Assembly (NCBI GenBank): GCA_008501655.1
Contig: QQUK01000079.1
Coordinates: 1 to 12,111 of the forward strand
Direction of reading: 5' to 3'
Length of the DNA stretch: 12,111 bases
Origin: Calditrichota bacterium
GTDB taxonomy: Bacteria; Zixibacteria; MSB-5A5; GN15; FEB-12
Shown here piece after piece: positions 1 to 8,109 of the stretch (its first letter is position 1; each line of letters starts with the position of its first letter). Position numbers and translations under genes: made by a program. The notes under the pieces were generated by a model. The model did not search any database and was not told where the DNA came from. It saw nothing but the letters and a program-made list of their open reading frames with translations.

Positions 1-3000
1 TTCTTTGAGCTTATCTTTAATCTGTTGAATAGTCGGACCTTCAAATACCGGAGTAGCCAGTTTTGTTCCGAGTCTTTCTGCAGCCCAGCCAAGGTGTGTT
101 TCTAAAATCTGCCCAACGTTCATACGGGACGGCACACCAAGAGGGTTTAAGATGATATCAACCGGATTACCATCGGCATCATACGGCATATCTTCCATCG
201 GTACGATTCGGGAGACAACACCTTTGTTACCATGGCGACCGGCCATTTTATCCCCAACAGAAATTTTTCTGCGGATTGCGACTGTAACTTTAACAAGCTG
301 CTTAACACCAGGAGGAAGTTCGGCTCCGCGGACGATCTTTTCAATCTCAACTTCCATCTCAAGCTTTTTCTGATTTATAATCTCAACAGATTCAGCAAGA
401 ACAGAATTGACATGTTTATTCAGATTGTCATCGGTACAAAAACCTTCCGGTGCAATTGTATTATCAAAATCGAAATCATCAAAGAAATCAGCTTTAAACT
501 TATGTCCGGCTCGAACGACAACAGAATTATCAACCGCTGAGCGGATCGTATTCGATGACTGGCCATCTAAAAGTTCAGCAATTTTCTGATTCCGTAACTT
601 CTGAATTTCTAAAATAATCTTATTAAAATCACGTTTAATCTGAGCAGTCTGGGTTTTTTCTTCTTTTTTAGCTTCCTCAGAACGTTCTTTACGGGTAAAG
701 ACAGATGTTTTAATGACAACACCCTTCATCCCCGGAGGCGCTTTCAAAGATGCATCCTTGACATCACCCGCCTTCTCACCAAATATCGCCCGAAGCAATC
801 TCTCTTCCGGAGACAGTTCTGTTTCCCCTTTCGGGGTGACCTTACCGACCATTATATCGCCGGCTTCGATTTCTGAACCTATACGGATAATTCCGTTCTC
901 ATCAAGATTCAGAAGAGCTTCTTCTGACACATTCGGAATTTCACGGGTGATTTCTTCGGATCCGCGTTTTGTATCACGAACCTGAAGTTCAAACTCTTCA
1001 ATATGAATTGAAGTATATATATCATCCTTAATCAAACGTTCAGACAGGATAATAGCATCCTCAAAGTTATAACCTTTCCAAGGCATAAATGCGACACGGA
1101 CGTTATAACCTAAAGCAAGTTCACCTTTTTCAACAGCCGGACCATCAGCAATTACATCACCAACGGAGACCTTATCACCAACTTCTACAGTCGGATGATA
1201 ATTGATACAGGTATCCTGGTTCGAACGGCGGAATTTAGTCATCTTATTGACGACATCCTCCACATAACCGAGCGACCCCATCTTCGAGCGTAACTGAGGA
1301 CGAACAACAACTTTATTTCCGTCAACATAAACTACTTCACCGTCGACCTTAGTCTTAATAACGGCTCCGGCATCACCGGCAACCTTGCGCTCCATACCGG
1401 TTCCGACATAAGGAGATGATGTTCTCAAAAGCGGAACAGCCTGGCGCTGCATGTTTGAGCCCATAAGCGCACGGTTTGCATCATCATGTTCCAGAAAAGG
1501 AATCAAAGATGCAGCAACCGATACGATCTGACGAGGAGAAACGTCCATATACTGAACCTCTTCAGGTTGTACATGAGGGTAGTCAGAACGGTTACGAGCG
1601 ATAACGGTTTTATTAACAAAGTGATTTTTATCATCAATATGCTCAGAGGACTGAGCGATTAAATATCTGTCTTCCTGGTCGGCTGAAAGATATTCTATTT
1701 TATTTGTAATTTTACCTTTTTCAACTTTACGGTAAGGAGTTTCCAAAAATCCGTATTTATTAATTCTGGCATAAGAAGCCATTGAAGTAATAAGACCGAT
1801 ATTCGGCCCTTCCGGTGTTTCAATCGGACACATTCTTCCATAATGAGTATGGTGAACGTCACGGACCTCAAATCCTGCACGTTCACGGGTAAGACCACCC
1901 GGACCAAGAGCCGAGAGACGACGTTTGTGAGTCAATTCGGATAACGGGTTGGTCTGGTCCATAAACTGCGAGAGCTGTGATGAACCAAAAAATGTTTCTA
2001 CAACTGATGAAACAGTTCTTGCATTTACCAACAACTGTGGTGTGACATTTTCCTGATCCTTCAAAGAAAGTCTCTCTCTTATTGTGCGGGCAATACGAGT
2101 CAGACCAACGGAAAAGAGATTGGCAAGAAGTTCACCGACTGTTCTACAGCGACGATTACCAAGATGATCGATATCATCAATAAAACCTTCATCGTTGCTC
2201 AACATGATAACATACCTGATAATCTTCAGGAAATCTTCTTTTGTCAGAACTGTCGTATCTAAAGGAACATCCATATCAAGGCGCTGATTGATCATATAAC
2301 GACCAACTTCACCTAAATCATATCTTTTTTCAGAGAAGAAAAATTTATCAACAAGAGATTCAGCTACTTCAAATGAAGGTGGTTCGCCAGGACGGAGGAT
2401 TGAGTATATTTTGTAAAGAGCTTCTTCTCTTGATTTGGTAGGATCTTTTTTCAGAGTATTAATAATCACCGGAACTTCGCGGCGTTCGCCCGGCTTAATA
2501 GCTTTTATCTGTTTATAACCAGCTTCAACAATACCTTCAAGTACCTGCTCAGTCAGTTCATCACCGACTGAATAAAGTACTTCACCGGTTTCTTTATCAA
2601 CCAGCGTTTCGGCTAAAAATCCGCCTTCAGCATCATCTGTTTTTTTGCCGATATTTACTTTTGACGTATCATAGAACAATTCAATAATCTCTTCATCAGA
2701 AGAATATCCTAACACACGGAGAACAGCAGTTACAGGCAGTTTTCGTTTGGAGTCGACATACAAATACATGATGTCGTTAATATCCGTAGTAAATTCCATC
2801 CAGCTTCCGCGGTACGGGATAATTCGGGCAGATAACAATCTTCTGCCGTTGGGATGTGTTGAATCTGAGAAGAATACCCCTGGTGATCGATGCAGCTGTG
2901 ATACGATAACACGCTCGGCACCGTTAATAATAAATGTACCCCACTCAGTAATCAGGGGAAGCACACCAAGGTAAACATCCTGCTCAATAATATCTTTTAT

Positions 3001-3342
3001 TTCTTTCTCTTCCCCTTCACCTTGACGGGAAATCAGACGCATTGTGACCTTGAGAGGAGCCGCATATGACATGTTTCTCTCACGGCATTCATCAATGCTG
3101 TATCTCGATGGTCCAAGAGTATATCCTACAAACTCGAGTGAATAATTTTCGTGTACATCAGTCACAGGAAATATATCGGAAAAAATCTGATGCAAACCCT
3201 TGTGTTCCCGTTTATTAAACGGAACTTCGGGCTGTAGGAACTCATAATAAGACTCTAATTGAACCTCGAGAAAATTCGGCATTTCCATCGCATCGACGGA
3301 AGTACCATAACTTACTCTTTCATCCATACCTACTTGGGTCAA
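1..3342 (-). CDS. rpoB: RNA polymerase beta subunit, 3' end outside window
   Basis: This is the catalytic beta subunit of RNA polymerase. The frame is open from 3342 to base 1 and gives 1114 residues. The C-terminal part, roughly 120-200 residues by comparison with the family, lies beyond the window. The rifampicin-binding region begins at G453 (GSSQLSQFMDQ) and runs through H472 and S477. The residues matching E. coli D516, H526 and S531 are unchanged, so no resistance mutation is visible; N518 is replaced by T464. The active-site block KMAGRHGNKG is at 1032-1041, with lysines matching E. coli K1065 and K1073. I chose the TTG start at 3342 because AGGAGG lies 8 nt upstream at 3351-3356. The in-frame ATG at 3327 is too far from that site. 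It is the last visible gene of the rplKAJL-rpoB operon, and rpoC would be expected next. Confidence 0.97.
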   Translation of the reverse strand, partial: MTQVGMDERVSYGTSVDAMEMPNFLEVQLESYYEFLQPEVPFNKREHKGLHQIFSDIFPVTDVHENYSLEFVGYTLGPSRYSIDECRERNMSYAAPLKVTMRLISRQGEGEEKEIKDIIEQDVYLGVLPLITEWGTFIINGAERVIVSQLHRSPGVFFSDSTHPNGRRLLSARIIPYRGSWMEFTTDINDIMYLYVDSKRKLPVTAVLRVLGYSSDEEIIELFYDTSKVNIGKKTDDAEGGFLAETLVDKETGEVLYSVGDELTEQVLEGIVEAGYKQIKAIKPGERREVPVIINTLKKDPTKSREEALYKIYSILRPGEPPSFEVAESLVDKFFFSEKRYDLGEVGRYMINQRLDMDVPLDTTVLTKEDFLKIIRYVIMLSNDEGFIDDIDHLGNRRCRTVGELLANLFSVGLTRIARTIRERLSLKDQENVTPQLLVNARTVSSVVETFFGSSQLSQFMDQTNPLSELTHKRRLSALGPGGLTRERAGFEVRDVHHTHYGRMCPIETPEGPNIGLITSMASYARINKYGFLETPYRKVEKGKITNKIEYLSADQEDRYLIAQSSEHIDDKNHFVNKTVIARNRSDYPHVQPEEVQYMDVSPRQIVSVAASLIPFLEHDDANRALMGSNMQRQAVPLLRTSSPYVGTGMERKVAGDAGAVIKTKVDGEVVYVDGNKVVVRPQLRSKMGSLGYVEDVVNKMTKFRRSNQDTCINYHPTVEVGDKVSVGDVIADGPAVEKGELALGYNVRVAFMPWKGYNFEDAIILSERLIKDDIYTSIHIEEFELQVRDTKRGSEEITREIPNVSEEALLNLDENGIIRIGSEIEAGDIMVGKVTPKGETELSPEERLLRAIFGEKAGDVKDASLKAPPGMKGVVIKTSVFTRKERSEEAKKEEKTQTAQIKRDFNKIILEIQKLRNQKIAELLDGQSSNTIRSAVDNSVVVRAGHKFKADFFDDFDFDNTIAPEGFCTDDNLNKHVNSVLAESVEIINQKKLEMEVEIEKIVRGAELPPGVKQLVKVTVAIRRKISVGDKMAGRHGNKGVVSRIVPMEDMPYDADGNPVDIILNPLGVPSRMNVGQILETHLGWAAERLGTKLATPVFEGPTIQQIKDKLKE

Positions 3343-3369
3343 AATATAACCCTCCTAAAATACAAAAAC

Positions 3370-3394
3370 GGAAGAACACAACCGCAGTTGTTCC
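3370..3394 (-). promoter_or_regulatory. weak stem-loop plus short U-run just before rpoB
   Basis: In the minus-strand RNA, GAACAAC can pair with GTTG and TTC (7 bp with a 2-nt bulge, 4-nt loop). A run of five U residues follows at 3364-3368, just upstream of the rpoB ribosome binding site. It could be a leaky attenuator between rplL and rpoB, but the stem is weak. Apart from this and the hairpin at 3528-3565, I see nothing firm in the 240-nt spacer. No convincing promoter could be picked out. Confidence 0.3.
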
Positions 3395-3527
3395 TCGGCT
3401 TTATAATAGTTTAAATTTTTCAAACTCTTGGCGATCCTGGCAATCCTTTAAATATATCTCCATCTCAGGAGCGTTTTGTTCAGTCAATCAGCCAACATAA
3501 AAACACAAATAAGGGAATATAAATCTT

Positions 3528-3565
3528 ATAACCGGTCAGAAAGCTCTAAGTTCCCGACCGGTTAT
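3528..3565 (-). promoter_or_regulatory. strong hairpin directly after rplL (partial terminator or processing site)
   Basis: Perfect 10-bp arms, ATAACCGGTC at 3528-3537 and GACCGGTTAT at 3556-3565, enclose an 18-nt loop and begin 17 nt after the rplL stop codon. The following minus-strand sequence is AT-rich but has no clean U-tract, so a full intrinsic terminator is unlikely. E. coli has a partial terminator and an RNase III cleavage site in the same interval, which reduces rpoBC expression relative to rplL. A similar role here is inferred from position and structure only. Confidence 0.6.
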
Positions 3566-3582
3566 GACAATTTCTTGATTGA

Positions 3583-3963
3583 CTACTTGAGAGCGACGCT
3601 TGCGCCGGCTTCTTCGAGTTTCTCTTTTGCTTTTTCAGCTTCTTCTTTAGGAAGACCTTCCTTGACGTTGCAAGGTGCGCTTTCAACTAAATCTTTAGCT
3701 TCTTTCAGTCCAAGAGCAGTCAATTCACGGACAGCTTTAATAACCTGAATCTTTTTATCGCCGGCTGATTCCAAGACTACATTAAATTCATCTTTTTCTT
3801 CAGCAGCAGCTTCGCCACCGCCAGCAGGTCCGGCCATCATAGCTACCGGTGCTGCTGCAGTTACGCCAAATTTTTCCTGAATTGCTTTGGAAAGGTCGGC
3901 GAGATCCATCGCGGAAAGTTCTGCGATTTTGTCAACGATTTCGTCTATTGTTGCGTTTGCCAC
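3583..3963 (-). CDS. rplL: 50S ribosomal protein L7/L12
   Basis: L7/L12 is the multi-copy stalk protein that recruits translational GTPases to the large subunit. The 126 residues have the usual order. An N-terminal dimerisation and L10-binding region (about 1-33, IDEIVDKIAELSAMDLADLSK) is followed by an Ala/Gly-rich hinge (about 34-56) and a C-terminal factor-binding domain containing KIQVIKAVRELTALGLKEAK. Length is normal for the family. The start codon is GTG at 3963, supported by GAGGT about 7 nt upstream. The gene follows rplJ, which encodes its anchoring partner L10, after an unusually structured 133-nt spacer. A 10-bp hairpin follows the stop. A cysteine occurs in the C-terminal domain (SAPCNVKEG), where proline or lysine is more usual; I see no sign that this matters. 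Confidence 0.98.
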   Translation of the reverse strand: MANATIDEIVDKIAELSAMDLADLSKAIQEKFGVTAAAPVAMMAGPAGGGEAAAEEKDEFNVVLESAGDKKIQVIKAVRELTALGLKEAKDLVESAPCNVKEGLPKEEAEKAKEKLEEAGASVALK

Positions 3964-4013
3964 TTTATGTACCTCTTAATTCAACGTTTAAAATTTCATT
4001 TCAATTTTATTTT

Positions 4014-4087
4014 CGGTTAGACCGATGTCCCAAACGGTGGACTAAACCGCTTAGAAGCATGGGGTCGGCACAACCCGTAAAGTCCAC
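4014..4087 (-). promoter_or_regulatory. rplJ-rplL spacer with two overlapping stem options
   Basis: The 133-nt spacer 3964-4096 holds two helices that share bases. In plus-strand coordinates, stem I pairs 4037-4043 (GTGGACT) with 4081-4087 (AGTCCAC), a perfect 7 bp. Stem II pairs 4014-4020 (CGGTTAG) with 4042-4049 (CTAAACCG, one bulge) and continues inward as 4021-4024 (ACCG) with 4035-4038 (CGGT) around a 10-nt loop. The two compete for 4037-4038 and 4042-4043. No U-tract follows stem II, so control of translation or protein binding is more likely than termination. The rplA-rplJ spacer is only 14 nt and has no room for a classic L10 leader, so L10-L12 feedback might act here. That role is inference. 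Confidence 0.5.
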
Positions 4088-4096
4088 TAATACAAA

Positions 4097-4621
4097 TTAT
4101 CCTTCAGTTTTTCTTTTTTCAGCCAAAGCATCTACCGAACCGACCAATTCACGGAAGAATCCGTCAATTGAACCGACAAGTTCAGCAAAAGGAGCTTCGA
4201 CTGCTGCAACAACCTGCGAATAAAGTACTTCTTTAGTCGGCAGATCAGCAAGTCGTCCGATATCGGATGCATCAAACACATCATTATCAACGACAAAAAC
4301 TTTCATTCGCGGAAGTTCTTTGTCCTTAAAAGAGTCGTTTAATACTTTCGCTGCAGCAGCCGGGTCATCACTGGTAAAAGCAATTGCGGTTGGACCGGTA
4401 AAATGCTCATCGATCCCTTCAACGCCGGCTTCTTTTGCTGCTATTTTCATCAATGTATTTTTAGCAATTAAATATCTCACATTAGAACCACGCAATTTAG
4501 AACGTAATTCTGTCATATCAGCGACATTCAAGCCCTGATAATCTGTTACAAACAAGGAGCTGGAGTTCTCAAAGAGCTCCTTCATCTCAGCAACAGCTTG
4601 GATTTTTTCCGGTTTTGGCAT
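4097..4621 (-). CDS. rplJ: 50S ribosomal protein L10
   Basis: L10 anchors the L7/L12 stalk to 23S rRNA. The 174 residues match the family in order. The N-terminal RNA-binding domain carries YQGLNVADMTELRSKLR and the KNTLMKIA block, followed by GPTAIAF. The C-terminal helical tail (about 135-174) is where L12 dimers bind. ATG at 4621 is preceded by AAGGAG at 4632-4637, about 10 nt upstream, and this ribosome binding site overlaps the rplA stop codon (TAAGGAG), which suggests coupled translation. L10 with L12 usually represses its own mRNA from a leader upstream of rplJ. That leader is absent here because the gap to rplA is only 14 nt. Confidence 0.98.
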   Translation of the reverse strand: MPKPEKIQAVAEMKELFENSSSLFVTDYQGLNVADMTELRSKLRGSNVRYLIAKNTLMKIAAKEAGVEGIDEHFTGPTAIAFTSDDPAAAAKVLNDSFKDKELPRMKVFVVDNDVFDASDIGRLADLPTKEVLYSQVVAAVEAPFAELVGSIDGFFRELVGSVDALAEKRKTEG

Positions 4622-4635
4622 TCTAAATCAGCTCC

Positions 4636-5340
4636 TTATTTCTTCAGCGTAGCTTGCAGCTGCTGATGATCCAGTTTAATACCGGCTCCCATTGAAGAAC
4701 AGATAGATACTCCAAGGAGATATGCACCTTTAGCAGATGCCGGTTTTGCTTTCACAATTGCATCAACAAACGCAAGTATGTTTTCACTAATTTGTTCTTT
4801 TTCAAAAGAAACCTTACCGACCGCAACAGCAACATTCGACTGCTTATCGACACGGAATTCAATTCGCCCGCCCTTAAGCTCTTTAACAGCTTTGGCGAGA
4901 TCCATAGTAACGGTTCCTGTTTTCGGGTTCGGCATCAAGCCGCGCGGACCAAGTACTTTACCAAGTGGTCCAAGTACCCGCATCATATCCGGGGTGGCGA
5001 CACAGACATCAAAATCAGTCCATCCGCCTTTGATTTTATCAGCAAGCTCTTCAGCTCCGACAAAATCCGCTCCGGCTGCGGTTGCTTCTTCCGCTTTATC
5101 ACCCTGTGCAAAAACAGCCACACGAACAGTTTTACCGGTACCATTCGGTAATGCAACCGTACCGCGAACCATCTGATCAGCATGTTTCGGGTTTACCCCT
5201 AAACGAATTGCGACTTCAATAGATTCGTCAAACTTGACGTATGCGTTGTCTTTGATGATTGCTACCGCTTCATCGAGTTCGTACTTTTTGAGACGATCAA
5301 TTTTCGAGCGGTAATCGTTCTGTTTTTTTGACTTTTTCAT
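4636..5340 (-). CDS. rplA: 50S ribosomal protein L1
   Basis: L1 forms the mobile stalk on the E-site side of the large subunit and in many bacteria represses the rplKA mRNA. The 234 residues have normal length. The first domain segment contains KFDESIEVAIRLGVNPKHAD followed by VRGTVALPNGTGK. The central domain contains LGPLGKVLGPRGLMPNPKTG (about residues 122-141), and the chain returns to the first domain through GGRIEFRVDKQSNVAVAVGK. ATG at 5340 has AGGAG a few nucleotides upstream and GGGAG farther out. It lies 59 nt after rplK. That spacer contains a small inverted repeat (CCTGA/TCAGG), but I cannot identify an L1 binding site in it with confidence. Confidence 0.98.
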   Translation of the reverse strand: MKKSKKQNDYRSKIDRLKKYELDEAVAIIKDNAYVKFDESIEVAIRLGVNPKHADQMVRGTVALPNGTGKTVRVAVFAQGDKAEEATAAGADFVGAEELADKIKGGWTDFDVCVATPDMMRVLGPLGKVLGPRGLMPNPKTGTVTMDLAKAVKELKGGRIEFRVDKQSNVAVAVGKVSFEKEQISENILAFVDAIVKAKPASAKGAYLLGVSICSSMGAGIKLDHQQLQATLKK

Positions 5341-5399
5341 TTACTCCTATTCTCCCTGAATCCTCTTTCAAAATCAGGTGCCTACGAATTGTAGTAAGT

Positions 5400-5822
5400 T
5401 TACATTACTTCGATCCCCATTGAACGGGCTGTGCCTTCAATCATCAGCATAGCAGTTTCAACAGAGGACGCATTTAAATCTTTCATTTTCTGTTCAGCAA
5501 TCTGCCGAACCTGGTCTTTTGTTACTCTACCGACTTTATCTTTGTTCGGAACACCGGAACCTTTTTTCAATTTAGCAGCCATCTTCAACAATGTTGATGC
5601 CGGCGGCGTTTTGGTTTCAAAGGAGAAGGACTTGTCGCCATATACTGTAATGACTACCGGAGTTAAAATCCCCTGACCGTCCTGGGTTCGAGCATTAAAA
5701 GCCTTACAAAACTCCATAATATTTACACCCTGCTGACCGAGTGCAGGACCAACCGGCGGAGCCGGATTTGCCTGACCGGCAGGGATTTGAAGCTTTATGT
5801 AACCAGCAATTTTCTTTGCCAC
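5400..5822 (-). CDS. rplK: 50S ribosomal protein L11
   Basis: L11 is part of the GTPase-associated centre and binds the 23S rRNA region targeted by thiostrepton-type antibiotics. The 140-residue length is standard. The N-terminal domain has the proline-rich block GQANPAPPVGPALGQQGVN (about 16-34). The C-terminal RNA-binding domain runs from about residue 70 and ends with ETAMLMIEGTARSMGIEV. The start codon is GTG at 5822 with AGGTG about 8 nt upstream, a modest ribosome binding site. Only 25 nt separate it from nusG, so it is probably read from the same transcript. Confidence 0.98.
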   Translation of the reverse strand: MAKKIAGYIKLQIPAGQANPAPPVGPALGQQGVNIMEFCKAFNARTQDGQGILTPVVITVYGDKSFSFETKTPPASTLLKMAAKLKKGSGVPNKDKVGRVTKDQVRQIAEQKMKDLNASSVETAMLMIEGTARSMGIEVM

Positions 5823-5847
5823 GTTAATACACCTATATACTAAATGT

Positions 5848-6384
5848 TTACTTCTTTACTAATTCTACTTGAAGGAAATCAAGCTCGACAGGAGTTGGCC
5901 GACCAAAGATCGAGACCATTACCTTGACTTTCTTTCTTTCCATATTAACCTCAGAAACAGTTCCGGAGAAATCCATAAACGGACCATCGTTGACTTTGAC
6001 TGAATCACCCGCCTGAAACGGTATATCTGTCACCTCTTCAGTACGGCTGGAATCAATCTGACCGACAATTCGCTCGACTTCTTTCTGCTTTAAAGCAACC
6101 GGTTTTCCGCCGGCACCAACAAAGTTGGTAATTCCGGGAGTGGAAACAACCAGTTCCTGAGTTCCTTTGTCCAAATCCATCTCCACCAGAATATAACTCG
6201 GCAGAAACTTCTTGGTCGAAGTTGTTCGTTTTCCCTGTCTCATTTCGGTGACTTGTTCAGTAGGTACCAAAACTTGACCGAATCTTTCTTCCATACCGGC
6301 ATTCGCAACAGCAGACTCAAGATACCGCTTTGCTTTTTGCTCATGACCGGATAATGTATGCACCGCATACCAGCGTAATGCCAT
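5848..6384 (-). CDS. nusG: transcription termination/antitermination protein NusG
   Basis: NusG binds the RNA polymerase clamp and couples transcription to Rho and the ribosome. The N-terminal NGN domain begins RWYAVHTLSGHEQKAKRYLE and contains KKFLPSYILVEMDL. The C-terminal KOW domain contains FQAGDSVKVNDGPFMDFSG followed by VELDFLQVELV. I chose ATG at 6384 (178 residues) because GGAGG at 6396-6400 lies 11 nt upstream and the family normally begins just before the RWYAVHT block. A longer frame starting with TTG at 6414 would overlap secE and has no matching ribosome binding site. secE ends 7 nt upstream, and the secE-nusG pairing is classic. Confidence 0.97.
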   Translation of the reverse strand: MALRWYAVHTLSGHEQKAKRYLESAVANAGMEERFGQVLVPTEQVTEMRQGKRTTSTKKFLPSYILVEMDLDKGTQELVVSTPGITNFVGAGGKPVALKQKEVERIVGQIDSSRTEEVTDIPFQAGDSVKVNDGPFMDFSGTVSEVNMERKKVKVMVSIFGRPTPVELDFLQVELVKK

Positions 6385-6391
6385 CGCCTGA

Positions 6392-6589
6392 CTAACCTCC
6401 AATTCCGGTACCAAATATAAGCGAAATCAAATATGTCAGAATCTGATCGACAACACCGATAAACAAAGCTACAATACAAGAAACAACAATAGTAACTATC
6501 GTTGAACCGATAAGCTCATCTTTGGAAGGCCAAGTTACTTTTCTTAACTCGGCAACAACTTCTTTTAAAAATTTCGAAATCTTTTCCAT
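6392..6589 (-). CDS. secE: preprotein translocase subunit SecE
   Basis: SecE clamps the SecY channel in the inner membrane. At 65 residues this is the short, single-span form common outside gammaproteobacteria. The cytoplasmic amphipathic helix carries the signature EVVAELRKVTWPSKDEL (about 10-26), and one membrane segment follows at about 28-60. ATG at 6589 has only a weak purine-rich stretch (GAGAG) upstream. The gene lies 21 nt after tRNA-Trp and 7 nt before nusG. Confidence 0.96.
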   Translation of the reverse strand: MEKISKFLKEVVAELRKVTWPSKDELIGSTIVTIVVSCIVALFIGVVDQILTYLISLIFGTGIGG

Positions 6590-6610
6590 ACACTCTCAAA
6601 TCAAATTTTA

Positions 6611-6684
6611 CAGGCCAGGAGGGACTCGAACCCCCAGCATCCGGTTTTGGAGACCGGCGCTCTACCAATTGGAGCTACTGGCCT
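6611..6684 (-). tRNA. tRNA-Trp (anticodon CCA)
   Basis: A complete 74-nt cloverleaf is visible. The acceptor arms AGGCCAG and CTGGCCT are fully paired. The anticodon stem CCGGT/ACCGG surrounds loop CTCCAAA, which gives anticodon CCA. The T loop is TTCGAGT, and the discriminator base is G, as expected for tRNA-Trp. The 3' CCA is not encoded, so a CCA-adding enzyme is needed. It sits between rpmG (16 nt) and secE (21 nt) inside the operon and must be cut out of the polycistronic transcript. Confidence 0.97.
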
Positions 6685-6700
6685 TTGTAATCACCGGAAA

Positions 6701-6853
6701 CTACCTGGTTTCTTTATGTGTCACCCGCTTATCACAGTTCGGGCAATACTTTTTAAACTCAACCCGTTCCGGGTGTAATCTTTTATTCTTTTTTGTGTTG
6801 TAGTTTCTATGTTTACACTCTTCACAAGCAAGAATAACTCTATCTCTTGGCAT
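6701..6853 (-). CDS. rpmG: 50S ribosomal protein L33, zinc-binding form
   Basis: L33 is a small protein of the large ribosomal subunit near the E site. The frame encodes 50 residues beginning MPRDRVILACEECKHRNY and ending VTHKETR. It has two C-x-x-C pairs (C10/C13 and C37/C40), so it is the zinc-containing type. ATG at 6853 is 14 nt after tuf. The GAGG ribosome binding site lies just after, and partly overlaps, the tuf stop codon. tRNA-Trp follows 16 nt downstream. Confidence 0.95.
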   Translation of the reverse strand: MPRDRVILACEECKHRNYNTKKNKRLHPERVEFKKYCPNCDKRVTHKETR

Positions 6854-6867
6854 AACAGCTTCGCCTC

Positions 6868-8076
6868 TTATTCAATAATTTCAGAGATAACACCGGCACC
6901 AACTGTACGACCACCTTCACGAATTGCGAAACGAAGTTCCTGCTCCATCGCGATAGGGGTTATCAGTTCAACGTCCATCTGGATGTTGTCACCAGGCATT
7001 ACCATCTCGACACCACTCGGCAAGTTTGCTACACCGGTAACGTCTGTTGTTCTAAAATAAAACTGAGGTCGGTAACCGGTAAAGAACGGTGTATGACGAC
7101 CACCCTCTTCCTTGGTTAAAATATATACCTCGGCTTTAAACTTCGTATGAGGAGTGATAGAACCGGTTTTGGCTAAGACCATACCACGTTCGATCTCCTC
7201 TTTATCTACACCGCGAAGAAGCAAGCCAACGTTGTCGCCGGCTTCACCACGATCCAATATCTTTCTAAACATCTCTACACCGGTTACAACCGTCTTACGG
7301 GTCGGACGAATTCCAACAAGCTCAACTTCTTCACCGGAGTTAATGACACCGCGTTCAATACGGCCGGTACCTACGGTACCACGACCGGTAATGGAGAATA
7401 CGTCTTCAACAGGCATAAGGAATGGCTTGTCGGTCTGACGTTCCGGAGTCGGAATATAAGTATCCAATGCAGCCATCAATTCATCGATTGATTTAAATGC
7501 TGGATCATCCAGAGGTGCACCGGTGGAACCGGCTGTCATCGCCTGTAAAGCGGAACCGCGGATTACCGGAATATCATCTCCCGGGAACTGATAAGAGGAA
7601 AGAAGTTCACGGACTTCAAGTTCTACCAAATCAAGAAGTTCCGGATCATCTACCATATCACATTTGTTCATGTACACTACGATATAAGGGACACCAACCT
7701 GACGGGCTAAAAGAATATGCTCACGGGTCTGAGGCATAGGACCATCAGATGCTGAAACAACAAGAACGGCTCCATCCATCTGGGCAGCACCGGTTATCAT
7801 GTTCTTTACATAGTCTGCGTGACCCGGACAATCTACGTGTGCGTAGTGACGGGATTCTGATTCATACTCTACGTGAGCGGTTGCGATCGTAATACCGCGT
7901 TCCTGTTCTTCAGGTGCGTTATCAATTGATGCAAAATCACGAACCTCACCACTTCCGTTCTTCATTGTCAAATACATCGTCATCGCAGCGGTTAAAGTAG
8001 TCTTACCATGATCGACGTGACCAATCGTTCCTACGTTAACGTGCGGTTTGTTTCGTTCAAATTTCGCCTTAGCCAT
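6868..8076 (-). CDS. tuf: translation elongation factor Tu
   Basis: EF-Tu delivers aminoacyl-tRNA to the ribosome as a GTP complex. The 402 residues show all the G motifs: GHVDHGKT at 19-26, the switch I region EERGITIATAHVEYE (about 57-71), DCPGH at 82-86, NKCD at 137-140 and SAL at 175-177. Domains 2 and 3 follow (GRGTVGTGRIERG and RTTDVTGVANLPSGVEMVMPGDN), ending in GGRTVGAGVISEIIE. ATG at 8076 is preceded by GGAGG at a rather long spacing of about 13 nt. The gene is 33 nt downstream of tRNA-Thr and 14 nt upstream of rpmG. No kirromycin-resistance change is obvious. Whether a second tuf copy exists elsewhere cannot be seen from this window. Confidence 0.99.
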   Translation of the reverse strand: MAKAKFERNKPHVNVGTIGHVDHGKTTLTAAMTMYLTMKNGSGEVRDFASIDNAPEEQERGITIATAHVEYESESRHYAHVDCPGHADYVKNMITGAAQMDGAVLVVSASDGPMPQTREHILLARQVGVPYIVVYMNKCDMVDDPELLDLVELEVRELLSSYQFPGDDIPVIRGSALQAMTAGSTGAPLDDPAFKSIDELMAALDTYIPTPERQTDKPFLMPVEDVFSITGRGTVGTGRIERGVINSGEEVELVGIRPTRKTVVTGVEMFRKILDRGEAGDNVGLLLRGVDKEEIERGMVLAKTGSITPHTKFKAEVYILTKEEGGRHTPFFTGYRPQFYFRTTDVTGVANLPSGVEMVMPGDNIQMDVELITPIAMEQELRFAIREGGRTVGAGVISEIIE

Positions 8077-8109
8077 GACTACGGATCAACCTCCAAAAAT
8101 TGATTTATC

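Noticed and set aside
1890..1987. Rifampicin-resistance substitution in RpoB
   Set aside because: The key positions are the sensitive residues. The only difference seen from E. coli (N518 to T) is, to my knowledge, common in other phyla.
3403..3500. Internal promoter for rpoB
   Set aside because: TTGACT and several TATAAA-like strings occur, but none has acceptable 16-18 nt spacing.
6385..6414. N-terminal extension of NusG from a TTG at 6414
   Set aside because: It would overlap secE and lacks a ribosome binding site. The ATG at 6384 has GGAGG at a suitable distance and matches the family start.
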